From positions 263,811-327,810 of the forward strand of contig VZRZ01004834.1 of NCBI GenBank assembly GCA_013398175.1: a DNA stretch of 64,000 bases. Reading direction: 5' to 3'. Below are positions 12,586 through 25,439 of the stretch, piece after piece (the first letter of the stretch is position 1; every line of letters begins with the position of its first letter). The stretch comes from Climacteris rufus (taxonomy: Eukaryota; Chordata; Aves; Passeriformes; Climacteridae). The notes under the pieces were generated by a model that was given only the letters and a program-made list of their open reading frames with translations, ran no database searches and was not told where the DNA came from. The position numbers and the translations under genes were made by a program.

Positions 12586-12638
12586 ATGGCCCTGATGCAA
12601 GTGTCTGTTGAACTGTCCAGTGAAACTCTTTCAGGCAG
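12586..12638 (+). CDS. Candidate alternative first coding exon (low confidence)
   Basis: An ATG at 12586 has A at -3 and G at +4. It opens a 17-codon frame reading MALMQVSVELSSETLSG plus two bases, ending at CAGGCAG|GTAAGC, a strong donor. The preceding ~100 bases are more GC-rich than their surroundings, as a 5' untranslated leader could be. The leftover phase (2) fits the exons at 59414 and 59844. There is no CpG island here, and the block lies about 220 bases past an antisense LTR. The sequence cannot show that it is transcribed. Confidence 0.25.
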
Positions 12639-12639
12639 G

Positions 12640-15118
12640 TAAGCTAATGAAAATATATTTTTCCCCTTCATCACTTTGGCAAAACATCTTTTTAAGCTAC
12701 AAAAAGAAACTGATCTGATTTACTGTACAGTGCCACAAAAAGCTGAGCTAGTACAGCTGAGGGGCTGAGAGAGATTAGCTACAGTTTTCCTGGAGTCTCT
12801 AGGAGCAATGGAATTATTCCACCACTATTTCCACAGTCAGCAAAGACTGGTTATGTTACCGTCATTGAGAAAACCAGCAGTCAAACACATACAAACTAAT
12901 TTCTAATTCTGAAATTGCTTTTTAAGGTCTGTGAATCTGTGCCCCCAAAATTAGTGTTCAGAGTTTTTTGGTGAAGAAAACAAAGAAAATGCTCATAAAT
13001 TTTTTTCTGTTGAATAACTGAAATTGGAAAGCCATTCTGGTGTTACTTTAGATAAGCCTAGGTTTTGTGTCTCTTTATCAAACAGCAGATTTGCTTCTTA
13101 AACACTTCTAAAACTCTGATTTTCAGACATAAGTTAGTTCAGCTCATAGGATGAAGAAAGAAAGGAAAGAAGAAATACCTCAGATGACTCTGGCTAAGTG
13201 AATGAACTCTGTAAAGCTGTGTTGCTGCATTTTCCAATGTAAGCTGGGACATAAATAATGAAAGAAGTGTAGTGAAGGCCCTAGTTTTAATTGCTGCACA
13301 CTCAAGCTCTTGTATTTTCACAGGTGACTGGACAGTCTTATTGTTGTGTAAAAGAATGGGAGAGCTGCTTCACCGTAGTATTTCAGATTTTGTATGGGAA
13401 GATCTGATTATTCAAATTGTGTGGTGGGTTTGCCTCTAAGGTTGTTTGCAATTCACTTGAAATAGAGGCTACATTATATATTTTAAAAAAGAGCACACAA
13501 ATAATTTTGTTCTAATTTAATCTGTTACTAAAACTTCATTTCAAATAGTGAACTTTGTAGATGACAAAAATTGTGATTGACTTTCAATATGCTAGGGTCA
13601 TGAATTCATTAACTGCTGGAAGTTTGTAAGGTTATGTAGAGAAATACAAAGTCTGAAATTATTGCTACTGTCTATGTCAACACATAAGGGAAAGACGGAC
13701 CTTGCATCAAAGCATTTTTTAAAAAATAATTGCAATAAAAGTAATTGATTCTGCTAAGTTACAGATTTGCAGACTTGTGCATCTGATATATAGCCTCATT
13801 GACTTAATTGAATTTTTAAAGAAAATGACTGAAAAATATAGCAATTAAAAATATTGCCATGCTAGTAGCAATTTTCTGAATGCCTACCTAGCAATCTTAT
13901 TTTTAAGCAATGCTATATTTAGAGGGACATTTCATTCTTTCAGAAGAGAAATGAATCTATCAGGATTAGGACTATTATGTAGGAATATTAAATATTCACA
14001 TATTTTGTACTACTTGGTTGCTAATATTAGCCCAGTATTCATTAGGATCTACATTCTACTACTGGTTAGGTTTTTTTGTCTTGGATTGCTGCAACTGTCA
14101 TCTTTGATCTGCATTGTATTGAAAAATAAACCAGCTCTCCCTTTTCTTATGTCTGCCTTCTAGAATGCTGCTAAAATTTCTACAAAAGCAGTATTTTATC
14201 ATGTTAACATGTGTTATATCCCCTAATGACTTTGATGGTCCTCCTTTCATAATCAAAGCCCACTCTTCTGGAAAGATTTGCTGCCCCCAAATCTGAATAA
14301 ATTATATATTTTTAAAATGTCAGATTCATTCAAAAGCCAGTAATTTTATTACGACTTTGTTTTGAACATTTTTCTTATAAATGTCAGACACACATTTCTG
14401 GAGTGTACAGTATGCTTTTACTTTTTCACAGGTTCATGTTCAGTCTGTTTCAGTGGCTGGTTAAAAATTTCCAGTGCCTGACTGAGTTACAGTGACTCCA
14501 TTACTGGTTTGTACTGCTGCCTACAATGCCCGTGTTAATGTAAAATAAAATACCAAAAGGTCTTTCCTCCTAATGCTTTATGTGAATACGAAGAACTTAT
14601 ATTACTTGTTTCTCTCTCTAGAAAATGAGGATAGAACTTGTATAGAGATCTATCTGAGATGATAATGGAATTATTCTGAAAAAAGAAAGATATTGTGGGA
14701 GACATGTTCATGTTAAACAAGACGGTTTTTTCCAGACAAGAAGTTATATATTTCTTCCAAAGCTCCAAATAAGTTTTAAATTATGTAAATTCTAATTTAA
14801 TATTTTAAATTTTATTTTCATTTAGGGTATACAATATAAGATTTTCCAATTTTTGTCATTTTACTTTGATTTTGTATAGAAAAGTGTTCTGGGAAATGAC
14901 CATTTAAGTCTGTCAGTTCTTTATATTTTAATACAGTCTAATTTTAAGTTATTCACTTTCCCCAACTCATTTTTATGGATGGATCTTGTAAGAAAATACT
15001 TGGGTTAGACCATATCATTGGTGAATAAAACACTTTATGGCTTTCTTGTTTTGCTTTCTTGAAAATTTTGTTTTCTTAATGAAATAATAGAGCTGAATTT
15101 TGGTTTAACTTGCATTCT
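12640..15118. other. AT-rich noncoding DNA
   Basis: Nothing recognised apart from chance frames. A minus-strand AATAAA (plus TTTATT at 15119-15124) just beyond this stretch could serve the minus-strand candidate at 15463-15686. Confidence 0.5.
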
Positions 15119-15462
15119 TTTATTCTGTTATAAGTCTACTAATGTCATTAGATCACTCCTGATTTAATATTACTGTGAAAGAAAAAGAATTAGGCCCATC
15201 ATTCCTCATCATTTATGTCAAAACCTATAAGGGCCATGTGGGAGTGAGAGACTGCAGACAGCCTTGCTCCAGCCCTGTAGAACTTAAGCCAGGAATTTGT
15301 ACTTCCTGAACTGCCTTTGCAGCCTATGGAAGAGTACAGAGAACAGCAATCTGAAGTGAGGCATAGCACCCATCCTGGGGAAACCTGAAACAACAAATAA
15401 AAACACAACCTGTCACGTTGGAATTGTATTCTTTTGTCTTGTAAGATCTTTTCCCTTCTCAC

Positions 15463-15686
15463 TTGCGACGAAGGACCCTTACTGTGTTGTCATAATCACT
15501 GTACCGGCTTCCAAATTTTCTGTGAGCAGTAAATTGACATTTACTGTAACCACTGCTTGAGCAGGAGGTGCAGGTAGTGAAAGCATGTGTTGTAGATTGG
15601 CTGCTAGTTTTGCCGATGTCCCTATTTTTCTTATACAGTAAGGTGTTTTCTGGTAAATTCTGTAAAGATTGATAATGTTTTCCCTC
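15463..15686 (-). CDS. Candidate minus-strand coding exon, possibly terminal (low confidence)
   Basis: On the minus strand an acceptor-like TTTATCCACTTCTTAG is followed by a 74-codon open frame. It begins EGKHYQSLQNLPENT, passes through a Ser/Thr/Cys-rich centre (TTCTSCSSSGYSKC) and ends in a basic, tyrosine-rich stretch (SRYSDYDNTVRVLRR). At the end either CAA|GTGAGA acts as a donor, or the frame runs AAG TGA and stops at once, making this a last exon. A minus AATAAA lies about 340 bases on. This frame lacks its own ATG. A second frame on the same strand is also open here, which weakens the case. I do not recognise the protein. A decayed retrocopy or chance are alternatives. Confidence 0.25.
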
Positions 15687-15689
15687 CTA

Positions 15690-18600
15690 AGAAGTGGATA
15701 AACATCATAATATCTAGTGTTCAACTAAATGTAGATAAATAGATAAAACATTTAAAATAAATGCAGAAAATTGAGTCACTTTGCCTAGAAATGTCCTAGC
15801 AAGAAAGTAATATGGTAGTTATCCATTATAACTATTGGAATTAATCAAGCTATTCACTGTATCCTTGAAAAGTGAAGAAGTTAGCAAGCCTTGAAATAGC
15901 AGCACTTACTGTTTTCACTGTTGCTTCTAGAGTATGTTCCTTTTTCTTTCTTTTTTTAAACTTAATTACTTCATTAATCTTATACATCTTTGGCTACTCT
16001 GCTACCACTGGATATTTTTGTGTTACATCAGTTTGTGCAATACACACAGTATAAAGGTTCACATTCTAATAGGCTGAAATTAGTGTACGTTTCACAAACA
16101 TGATAACGAAGAATAATCACGTGTAGAAAGTATTCTGCTTACAATAATAAAAAGTGAAGGAGTTGAAGGAAATTGCAAATTGGTATCTTCACTTATGACA
16201 TCAGCTTGCATATAGATAGAGCTTTAGGTTTTTATTTTACGGTAGATAAAGGGAGGGGCAGTAGGGCTTTCAGTAGTTCTTGTTCTCTCTCTTTATACAC
16301 AGGTAACTCACCTTTAAAGCACACACATTATTTGAACTACATGAATCAATTTTTGTACAAATGTTTTTGTAAATAAAAAACATTTGAGGAATAATTCTCA
16401 TTTAAAGCTAAAAGAAAGTTATTTCAATAATAAAGTGCAAAGCAGAAGTTATGCATGCATTTGGCTATTAGTAAAAATCTGAAATATGCTCTGTGTGTGT
16501 GTATATATATGATTTTACTTGAAAAGTACAATTATTTTTGAAAAATAATCAATAGCTACTCTATATCCTTGGAGTATCATTAAGAGATTAATCATTGTCT
16601 CATTTCTGATCCGAAGTTTTTTACTGTACTACAATATAAAATGCTTTAGCAGTATTTTATCTGTAGTAGACAATAAGTAAATATAGTTTTTGTATTGTCT
16701 AGTATGATCTTTGTCCCTATGTCTGTCTTCTAGCTCTTTTTGGTGGCAAATCCCTATACTTCTGTTGCTAAAGAAATGAGTGCTAACAAATTAACTCCAG
16801 TCCTGATAAATGTATCCAGTTTAGTCAAGGAAGAATCAAAGTACAGAATTTGAAAAGGACATATTTAATTAATGTTTTTCCTAAGAGTTGGCATCTGATA
16901 GCTGAAGCTTTTTTTTGTGCTGTCAGCTGCACCATTTCCAACTGAAGTGCTGTTTTTAATTTGCTTCTGACAGACAGCCGTGCCAGTCAAAATGCGAGAG
17001 CCTGGTTCCTACCAGTTTCTGTTCATTTGCTTATTCACTTCCTTGCTTTGCTACAACCTACTTGTGCTTTCTCAATCTGTCAGATACACTTAAAGGAAGT
17101 TGTAGTCTACATTTCTACACTAGTTTTGTTTTCCCATGTTTCTTTATTTTAATAATCTGTTTTATCCGGTTTTAGTTAGAGCAGATTGATCTGCATTCTT
17201 TGGAAGATGAATAGTTTGAGTCAAGGCGCTTGTAAGAATGACAACACTGAAATGCTGAACGTACAGTCAAATCACCCAACCCTGTTTCTCCCTGTACTGA
17301 AGAGGAATACAAAGCTTTTTTCAGGCCTGCTACTTTCCATCTGCAGCAGCTATGTGGGTGTTTCCTGGGCAGAGGTGGAGAGGGAGTTGACCTTAACATT
17401 TGTTAGCAAGTTTTGGAATTGTCTGCTCTCTCACAAAGAAGGAAGTGATTAGAAACAAGAACAAATCTGACTTAGATTATCCTTTTGCACTCCCAAAATA
17501 CATTTTTACTGCCTTGAACAAATGTTGCCCCTGAAGCAGCACAAGTAGGTTTTGTTCCTTTCTCTGGGCTTTTGGTAAAAATAGAGCAAAAGCGCATCAT
17601 CCACGAGACTCATATCTTAGTGTGCTCATCTTTGTCACTCTTTTTCTGCTTCTTTTATTTTCTGTCCTTGAGGAAGGATGTTATTATCGCAAAAGTTTTC
17701 ATGGGAAGTAGTTGAAAATAAATAAAGTTGCAGAACTTGTGTTTCAGACAGAATACAGTTCTAAGTACTGAGAATCCAAGAGCTTCTCAGCTCACAGAAC
17801 ACATTCCCTGGTATCTGCAGCATGGTTCATGTTCCGTGTTCTCTGGATTCAGATATGCAACTCAACTTTGAGGTATTACTCTATAATAGCACAGAATTTA
17901 AGTGTGTACCAAGCCGCTCCAGTTTCCTTGTGTCTTGCTTTCCACAAAAAGGAAGCATATCTGTGAGAGTTATGGTATACTATAAAAAATGGCTGATCAC
18001 AGAGGTGAGGATATCTGTGTCTTAATGCACAACAAAAGATTTATTTAGGTGTACCCTAGGTCCTCTCCTAAATTCCATTACCTGTTGTGTGCATGGCATT
18101 GTAGTATCTACTACCCATGTAATACAGCAGTGTCTATAGCAGCAAAACCTGTAGCTTGCTCTGCAGTCATGTTTTTAACTGTAGTGTGTGGTGAGGTGGA
18201 TTCTCCCAGATTATTCTTGTTTCTTGTTTGACAAGGAGCTTGCTGAATTTTATATGAGTTGTGTTGTCTCATATTTTATAGAAAAGGGGAAATATTCTGA
18301 TAAGAAAATGATTAAAGCATAAGAGTGACAGTGTCTTCATTTGAAAAGAGAAAATGCAGCCTCCTATATACTTAAAGTTCTAAAACCACCATTTTGCCAT
18401 CAGTACAGCTGTGCCTTCAGGAGAAATGAGGAATCCAGTATGACCCCATGACTGTGCACTTGATAATCATTTCACTCTTAATAATCTAATCCGTCCATTG
18501 TAATGAAGCAATTAGCTTGCTGTGCCCCTAGCTGTAGTCTAAGAGCAAAAAACGGCAGTTCGTGTTTTAACAGTTTTGCTGTTGAACAGTTGAATGCTAT

Positions 18601-21600
18601 TAGGTGTACAATATTTGACCTGTCCTTTCAGGCCTTGTACATAGCAGGAAAAAATGTCTTTATATGTCAGGAAATCTGTTGCAAGGACATTTATGATAGA
18701 TTAATTTAGCTTGCTGTCATAAATATCTTTGGTTCAGAAATAAAGGTAGTGCATTGGAGGAAACATTGGAGGAAATAATAAGGAAAAAAGAATAAAAAAG
18801 GGCAAGGAAAGGAGAAACCACAGCTGCTATTAGTTCCTCAGGTTTCATTTCAAGTGATCAAAGAAGTGATCTGTGACAAAGTATTACTCATTCCTGATCT
18901 CACCAGTGAGCCTCAGAATCTTCCATGTGTTTTTCAATTGCTTTTATGGTCTAACACTCAATTTCAATATATATTATTTTTCTAGGTTTCTCTGGTTAAA
19001 TAGGAACAAAAATTCCTTATACACTTTTTAAATGGGATAAAGAAAAGATTTTATTTGATGTGTAATATTTAAGGATAAAGTATGTAAGTATGTCTATTTT
19101 GACTTCACAACAATTTGGTGGTACTTGCTTTCTTTCTTATACTATTTTTGTTTTCTTTCCCCTGCAGTGCTTATTCCTTTTAAGAGCTTCTTGTGACACA
19201 GGCAGGTTTTGTCTCATGCAACTGTTACTCCTACAAGCACAAGGAATGGTATTTGGTATCAGATATGGTATTTGGGAGATGTGAGGAGAAGAAAGGCAGA
19301 AGGAAGAGTGTTTGGGTTTTTTTCAGTGCAACTGCTGAAATACAGTTCCAGGTAGAAAGTGACATTAGGAGATTTTTGAGAGGAGAACCTCTTTTTTTNN
19401 NNNNNNNNNNNNNNNNNNNNNNNNNNNNNNNNNNNNNNNTGTGTGTGTGTAGACTTTTCAAGGTTTTATTTAAGGTTTTACTTATTTTCAAACTCTACTG
19501 ACAGATTTTTCTGCTAAAGTGTATTGTGCATCTTCTTCTAGGCTCAATGGGATCTTTTCACATCCACAGTAAGGTCTTGATGTACTTAAGGCTTCATTAG
19601 ACCTTCTCAATGTTTTTTTTGGGAATTTGCATGTTCACTGAGGTAATGAAAGATTATTTTCATTTTTTGCCAGGATTTTTTTGACAGAACTTTCATGTGA
19701 TGCTAAAAGCCAGACAAGTTTTGATATCTGGATTCTGATGGAAGAAACCTGACTTTCTGCCAGCTCATCTCCCCAGCTCCCTGGCAGCCTCGCTGGCAGG
19801 CTGGTGGGAAGCCGTATTCTGCATCCTTTGACTCGTTCAGTCCCTGGTTCTTCAGCAACAGAGACAGCTGGAGCTTCCAGGACCCTTAATTCTGGGCAGC
19901 ATGTCAGATGGCTTTTTGCAAAACCTGAACTCCCGATTAAAGTGGGTCAAAAAAAAAGTAATTCCAGTTTGGGGGAAAAATTCTGAATGTGTGGTATTCA
20001 TTCTTCCATAAAACAGAATCACTGCTAGGTTTGAACCTTTTATATTCATTCCTTTCCTTATGTGAACTTTGAATGTTCTTCTGTCTAGATTTCTGTGGTA
20101 TCTCAAATGAATGTAACTCTCATTTACCTTTCTCTCTTCCATCAGTTACAGAACAATGTTTATGGTTAAAGAGTGCTTTCACAAATATCAATGAAATATT
20201 GAAATGTTAAGAATGTATGATCTGACTTGTTCCTCTGGTGAGACAAAAAATATCAGCCCAACTAATCTGTACAGTGAGAGATTATTATGAACTTTGACTG
20301 CCTCTCTCTTAACTGGGGACTGAAGTCTCTGAAATAACCACTGAAATTGCATAAACCAACAAAGTTTTCATCCTGAATAGGCATACAACAAATTGGTTTT
20401 GTTCTATTATTTAATTAAAATCACCTGCTGAGCCAATGCTTCCTTATTATATTAAGCTGACAGCATAGTGGGCTAAACCTCTGCTATGAAAACTTTGATA
20501 CTATCTATACTGTATAGTATTTAAACATACTTTTCTGTGTATTCAATGCAGCCAACAAACAAAATATACTTCCAATTATCGTTATCACTTAACAAATAGC
20601 CTTCTGTTGTCTAATTTAGAACAAGAAACTTCTTTAACTCCTTAGAAAACTAAGTTAGTCCCATCCTTATATAATAATAGAGAACAAATTTAATTGCCTA
20701 CCTTTCCTTATTTTTCCTTTTCTAATTTATATTGTGAGCTTTTGGGAGCAGCTCAGAGCAGTTTTTATTGTTCTAGAACTTTATGGCTACTCTGGATTAT
20801 GCTAAAATTTGTGGTAAACATTTGCCTTCAAGGTTTTTTAAAAACATATCTGTGACTGACATTCCCCAAAGGAACTGCTCTTAAGTAAATTTCCTTGCTT
20901 TCATTGATTTTTGGATAATCCAGAAGAGAGCTCATACTGAAAACATACAAAGAGGTGAGAATAAACATTTATAAATGAAATAGGAGAATAGTAAAAAATG
21001 CTTAGAACTAACACAAATTTCAACCTTAAATGTCTTTGAAGGCTGCATCTTTGTTAATCAATTTCTTTAAATATAATTGTGGCACACTACTAAGTCAGAC
21101 ACGTGGATTTTTTTTTCTTTTTCCATTTATCATCAGATATTCAGAGAGATTAAGATAAAAAGTAAGTAGTTTCATGCTTTCACCTGTTTTTTAGGGTTGT
21201 TGGTTTTTCCTTTTTTTTTATGTTCACGTCACCATCAGAATTTGAAAAATTTTAGAATAGCTTTCTGAAAAAGGTTGGGGTCTGAGAATAACACCCTTCT
21301 GTTTCCTGGTTTATAACTTCCTTCACCATCTGAATTTCATGTTGGGCTGTTCTCCCAGGACTACTTTACTGGAGCACTTCCACAGACTCAGAAAGCTACC
21401 CTTTTAGTCAGGGGTCAATCTCAGAAAAAAGAATAGGTAGTTGCATGAGGAGAGGCAAGAGAATAAGAAGGGGAAGCTCTCTGAGCTATTCACAGATAAA
21501 TAGCTTGGAAAAAAATGCAATTTCTTCTGTACTGTCTTTTGGTTTTGTTCCAAATTATGAAGAGTTCTAGTCAGAAAAATGCTTTGGAAGATGCTGAGGA

Positions 21601-22555
21601 TGTGATCTTACACCTATATTATAAGACTAAATTAAAGTCTACTCACACTTTCTATTGAGGAAATTATCACAACACCCTAAAACCCCAGAAGATTTTATTG
21701 TCTTTTTTTTTTCCCCCTAAGTTTGTTAAACATTCTAAGTGAGAAATCTTGAAGCTTGACTTGTGGGTGAAGCAAATTGCTCACCTACACTTGGAAGAAT
21801 ATAACTAATTCCCTCTTTTTTTTCACCATTCTTGCTTCAAGCCTGAGTGATTTTATGGCATGTTTTTCCAGAATTGTGTTTATTCCTTGTTTCAGGCTAC
21901 ATGAGCAAATGAAAGCTTGGAGTTCTGTGGTGCTGTTGCCAGACTGTTTCATACAGATAGAGAGTATTTTCTTGAAAAAAAAAAGGTTTTTTTTCTGAAA
22001 TCCTTGACACTGAGGAACATTTTTTTTATTATCTTGGAATTAATTTGTGGAGTGGTGTTCAGTTTTGATGTTCGGAAAATTTTTTGCTTTAATCTCTGTA
22101 TCTGATATCCTTGGCAGACTGAAAACATATAAAGAAATTTTGGATCAAACTGGACTTTTCACCTTTTGGTCTGATACTTAATTCACATCTGGAACTCCTG
22201 CTCATTCTAAATAAGAGTTGGACTTTCTGGGAAGGGTTATGTGTTTGGATCATGCCTGACCATCAGAAGCTCATTATCCTCTCTGATGGAAAGTCTGTCA
22301 AAAATGTTTTCGGGTCTTCTCTCTGGAGTAGACCGTAGTGATGGAATTGAAAGCATGTTCTTTCTGTCCCTCAGAAATCTGTGTTATTTAAATTATTTCT
22401 TTTTCTTCAGTTTCTATTATAAGATGACAAGCCAACCAAAATATGTGAAGGACTAAATGTCAGAAGATTAAGCTGAACAGACATTTGGAGAATTCCAAAT
22501 AGAGAAAAAATTTGAAATTCCCTTGTGTCCTCTTTTATTGTGATGAGGTGGGAGA
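15690..22555. other. Noncoding DNA with an assembly gap
   Basis: AT-rich sequence with simple repeats, for example alternating GTGTGTGTATATATAT near 16495-16510, and no repeat family or exon I can name. An open segment at 17821-18004 with plausible splice edges is noted under rejected items. The assembly gap at 19399-19439 is listed separately. Confidence 0.5.
19399..19439. other. Assembly gap (41 N) at a poly-T / TG microsatellite
   Basis: Forty-one N bases are flanked by a T run on the left (CTTTTTTT) and a TG run on the right (TGTGTGTGTG). The missing sequence is almost certainly an extended simple repeat; its true length is unknown. Confidence 0.95.
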
Positions 22556-22557
22556 TT

Positions 22558-22786
22558 GCATTGAGATGGGGAGGGAGGTTGTGCCTCTTCTCCCAGGCAG
22601 CTAGTGAGAGGACAAGGGGAAATAGCCTCAAGTTGGTTCAAGGGGAAATAGCCTCAACCCTCCCCAGGGGAGGTTCAGTTTGGGTATTATCATGATACGG
22701 TTTGGTGGGCATGGTGCTATTCAGTCTAAGGTTAGACTTGATGATCCTGGAGATCTTTTACGATCTTAATGATTCTATGATTCTAC
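22558..22786 (+). mobile_element. CR1 LINE 3' fragment with internal deletion
   Basis: The left part matches a CR1 block with CTCTTCTCCCAGGCAGCTAG, then AAATAGCCTCAAG and GGGGAGGTTCAG. It jumps straight to the 3' end (GGTTTGGTGGGCATGGTG, then GACTTGATGATCCTGGAG) and the tail GATTCTATGATTCTA. The central CR1 stretch that normally follows the GAGGTTCAG block is missing, so an internal deletion is inferred. A 26-bp unit containing CAAGGGGAAATAGCCTCAA is duplicated, with copies starting at 22613 and 22639. Confidence 0.85.
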
Positions 22787-23149
22787 TATTTGGAAAAGGA
22801 GGTTCTTTTCCTCCAAGTACAAGTTAGAAGATAACAGAAGACCAGTGGGAAATCTCTGGCTTTCCACCAAAAACCTTTGCAGAGTCTAGTCACTGCCCAT
22901 TTCCAGGAAGAGAATGAAGAAACGGAGAGCATCAGATCATTATTAAATGTTAGCATAATACAATTTTTATAGGCTTACTTTTTGAAAATGTCTGTTGAAA
23001 TCAGGATTTTTGTTTAATTTTGTGTTCATTTGGTGTTGAAAAGACACCACTCAAATGGTTATGGTCATAACCACCTACCAGAAAATTTTGTGCTATGTTA
23101 TGCACAAATATTTTAAAGGACTTCTCAGCACTAAGAGTTTTAGAGAGCT

Positions 23150-23196
23150 TGGTTGGTTGGTTTGTTTGGTTTGGTTTGGTTTGGTTTTTTTTTAAG
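23150..23196. repeat. GGTT/GGTTT simple repeat with T run
   Basis: GGTTGGTTGG followed by repeated GGTTT units and a T run. It resembles the tracts at 26631-26660 and about 60175-60210. Confidence 0.85.
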
Positions 23197-23199
23197 TGG

Positions 23200-23251
23200 C
23201 GGTAATATGGCCATGTAAAAGAAAGTTTGTCGGTAATATGGCCATGTAAAA
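23200..23251. repeat. 31-bp direct duplication
   Basis: The 20-base word CGGTAATATGGCCATGTAAA occurs at 23200 and again at 23231, giving a 31-bp period with two copies. Confidence 0.9.
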
Positions 23252-25439
23252 TCACTAAGCATGTTTTATAATTTAAAAAAATTATTTGCTATAGTGATGC
23301 CTGCATGTTGCCCTTTTTTCACCTGTTTTCTTTTTGTTATACTATTGATCCAATGCTCAACTGGCGTATTTTTGCTAGTCATGTTTGAACAACTCTGTGG
23401 GTCTTTCCAAAATGTTATTTTGTCACTTCTAGGATCCCTATGGACTTAGCTTCACTTGTAAGTTCTCAGATTGGGTGAGTTGTCTTACCTCTGTCCTATT
23501 ATGGAACCAGAAAACAAACATTCTGTTTGCCAAATGCACAATGCGGGAGTTGGGATTGTTTCCATAGGCTTGCAATACCTGTGATAAACTAAGCTATTAA
23601 TTTTTCCTGAAATGCTAAAATAATTGTAGATTAGAAATAGTCGATTCATGAGGTTCAGGTGTCTCAGGGACAGCAGCAATTTCAGTTTCTGATTTTTATA
23701 AGTAATCCTTTTCCAAGCTAAGAGTGTAAGATAGAGAAAGCAGTCACATTTGCTAGTATGCACACCTAAGACTACTGTCACAGCTAGGAATTTGGTTTAA
23801 CATTGCTAGGAGAATGTTGAAGAAAATATATGAAAAGGAATATAGTAGAATCAGAGATTGAAAAATCTAAGGGAAAAGCTAGAGGCCTTTTTTTTTTGAG
23901 GAACATGACACCAAAGAAATGTTATGACATCTCTCCAACTTTGCAGGAAATGCTATGGTAAAGGCCATAGCAGAAGTTAGTGCAGATGAGACTCAAAAAT
24001 TAAATTATGGGGCAAAGTAGTCACAGATGTGTAAATGCACACTGAGAAAAAGTTTGCTAATTCTGGACCATTATTTTCACTTCCTACAGATAGCTTTTTC
24101 GAGATGGCACTACAACTGAAGGGGTTTCCTAACCCAATTATGTTTGGTGATGCCTATCAATAGATCTCTTTTATGGGCATGAGTCATGTAGCTTGCAATA
24201 TCATTTGGTATCAGGTGTGTAACACTAACCCCTGTTGTTCTCCTGGCTGATAAGGAATAGAATTAAAAATATAGTGAAACTTTTTGGATGAAGCTGGGGA
24301 TATAGATATCAATTTATTGTTTTTGAAACAAAGTGTATTCATAGTCGGATATTATTTGGTATGGAATGATATTTTATTTAAGAGAAATAATACAGAATAT
24401 TGCAGATGTATGTGAGAAATTGGAATTTTGCGGAAGAATCAGATAAGACTCTGTTTTGATTTGGGGCCAAAGGGTGCTTTCACTAATTCAGTAAATGATA
24501 GAGTCATGTGCACCAAGATTAACAGTCTTCAACACGAGGGATGTCATGTGAGTGCATCTTTAGACTTTTAATATTTTCACCTCAAATGGTGGTGAAGAAA
24601 CAAGTAGAATTTGTCAACTTGTATAGGAGTATGAGGTACTAAGTTAGCCATTCTCTTGAGAAAATAATTAATGGGCAATAGTAAAACGAGGTTAAGACAG
24701 ATGTGATTTAGTATGGAGATAAGTATCCAAAGTCATATTCTAAGTAATTACTAATTATTAATTTATAAATGCCCTGGGGAAAAAAATGGTGCACCGTTTC
24801 TTTCTCAGAGTCTTCTGATGTGTAACTTGATGTACATTTTGCAAAGGTCGGAGACATCAGGAGTTGAAATAGCAAGAGAAACCACAGTTTCCATGATTTG
24901 TAGTAAACAGATGTAGTAAGAACATACAGTGGAATTCAGGAATTAATCTTTAAATACTAGAGGAGATGTGTCTTTTCCCCCCTCTCTTCACAGAACATGA
25001 ATACAAATATTTTTTCCTGTGTTTTTCTAGGTTTTCTGTAAAAGTTGGAACAAAATCTCATTTGTTCCATCTTGACAGTTAATGAGGCTGATCGACACTG
25101 GTTTTACAGTTCATTGCAGAGTGGGGAATGATCTGGATTACCTGCCCATTGTAAATATCTTTGAATTTAAGTAATAAATACCCTATTCTACCTCACCTTC
25201 TCAATAACACAAAAGACAGACAAAATAATTTTATTTGTGAATGACAGACTAAATTATTAAAATGCACAAACTACCAGACTGATTGCCTGCCCTCATATAT
25301 AGGTTGATAGCTTTGACAGTGGCCAAGGATGAATTTGTAAGAAAGAATATCTCAACAGAGTTTTATAGCCTTTTTTGCTCTTTATGAAAACATATCTACC
25401 TTGACCAATTTCATTTTGTTAGGATAGAATTTTCTATCC

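Larger units (their letters stand above)
22790..25435. other. Noncoding DNA, nothing recognised
   Basis: Includes a GGTT/GGTTT simple repeat (about 23150-23196) and a short direct duplication (23200-23250), both listed separately. No exon or element family recognised. Confidence 0.5.

Noticed and set aside
17821..18004. 184-nt open segment between ATCTGCAG and ACAGAG|GTGAGG
   Set aside because: Splice edges are plausible, but its input and output phases differ from the supported exons, composition is typical of AT-rich chance frames, and many similar-length frames occur in the window.
19168..19283. Segment after a strong acceptor-like TTTCTTTCCCCTGCAG
   Set aside because: One frame stays open for over 100 bases but no convincing donor precedes its stop codon.
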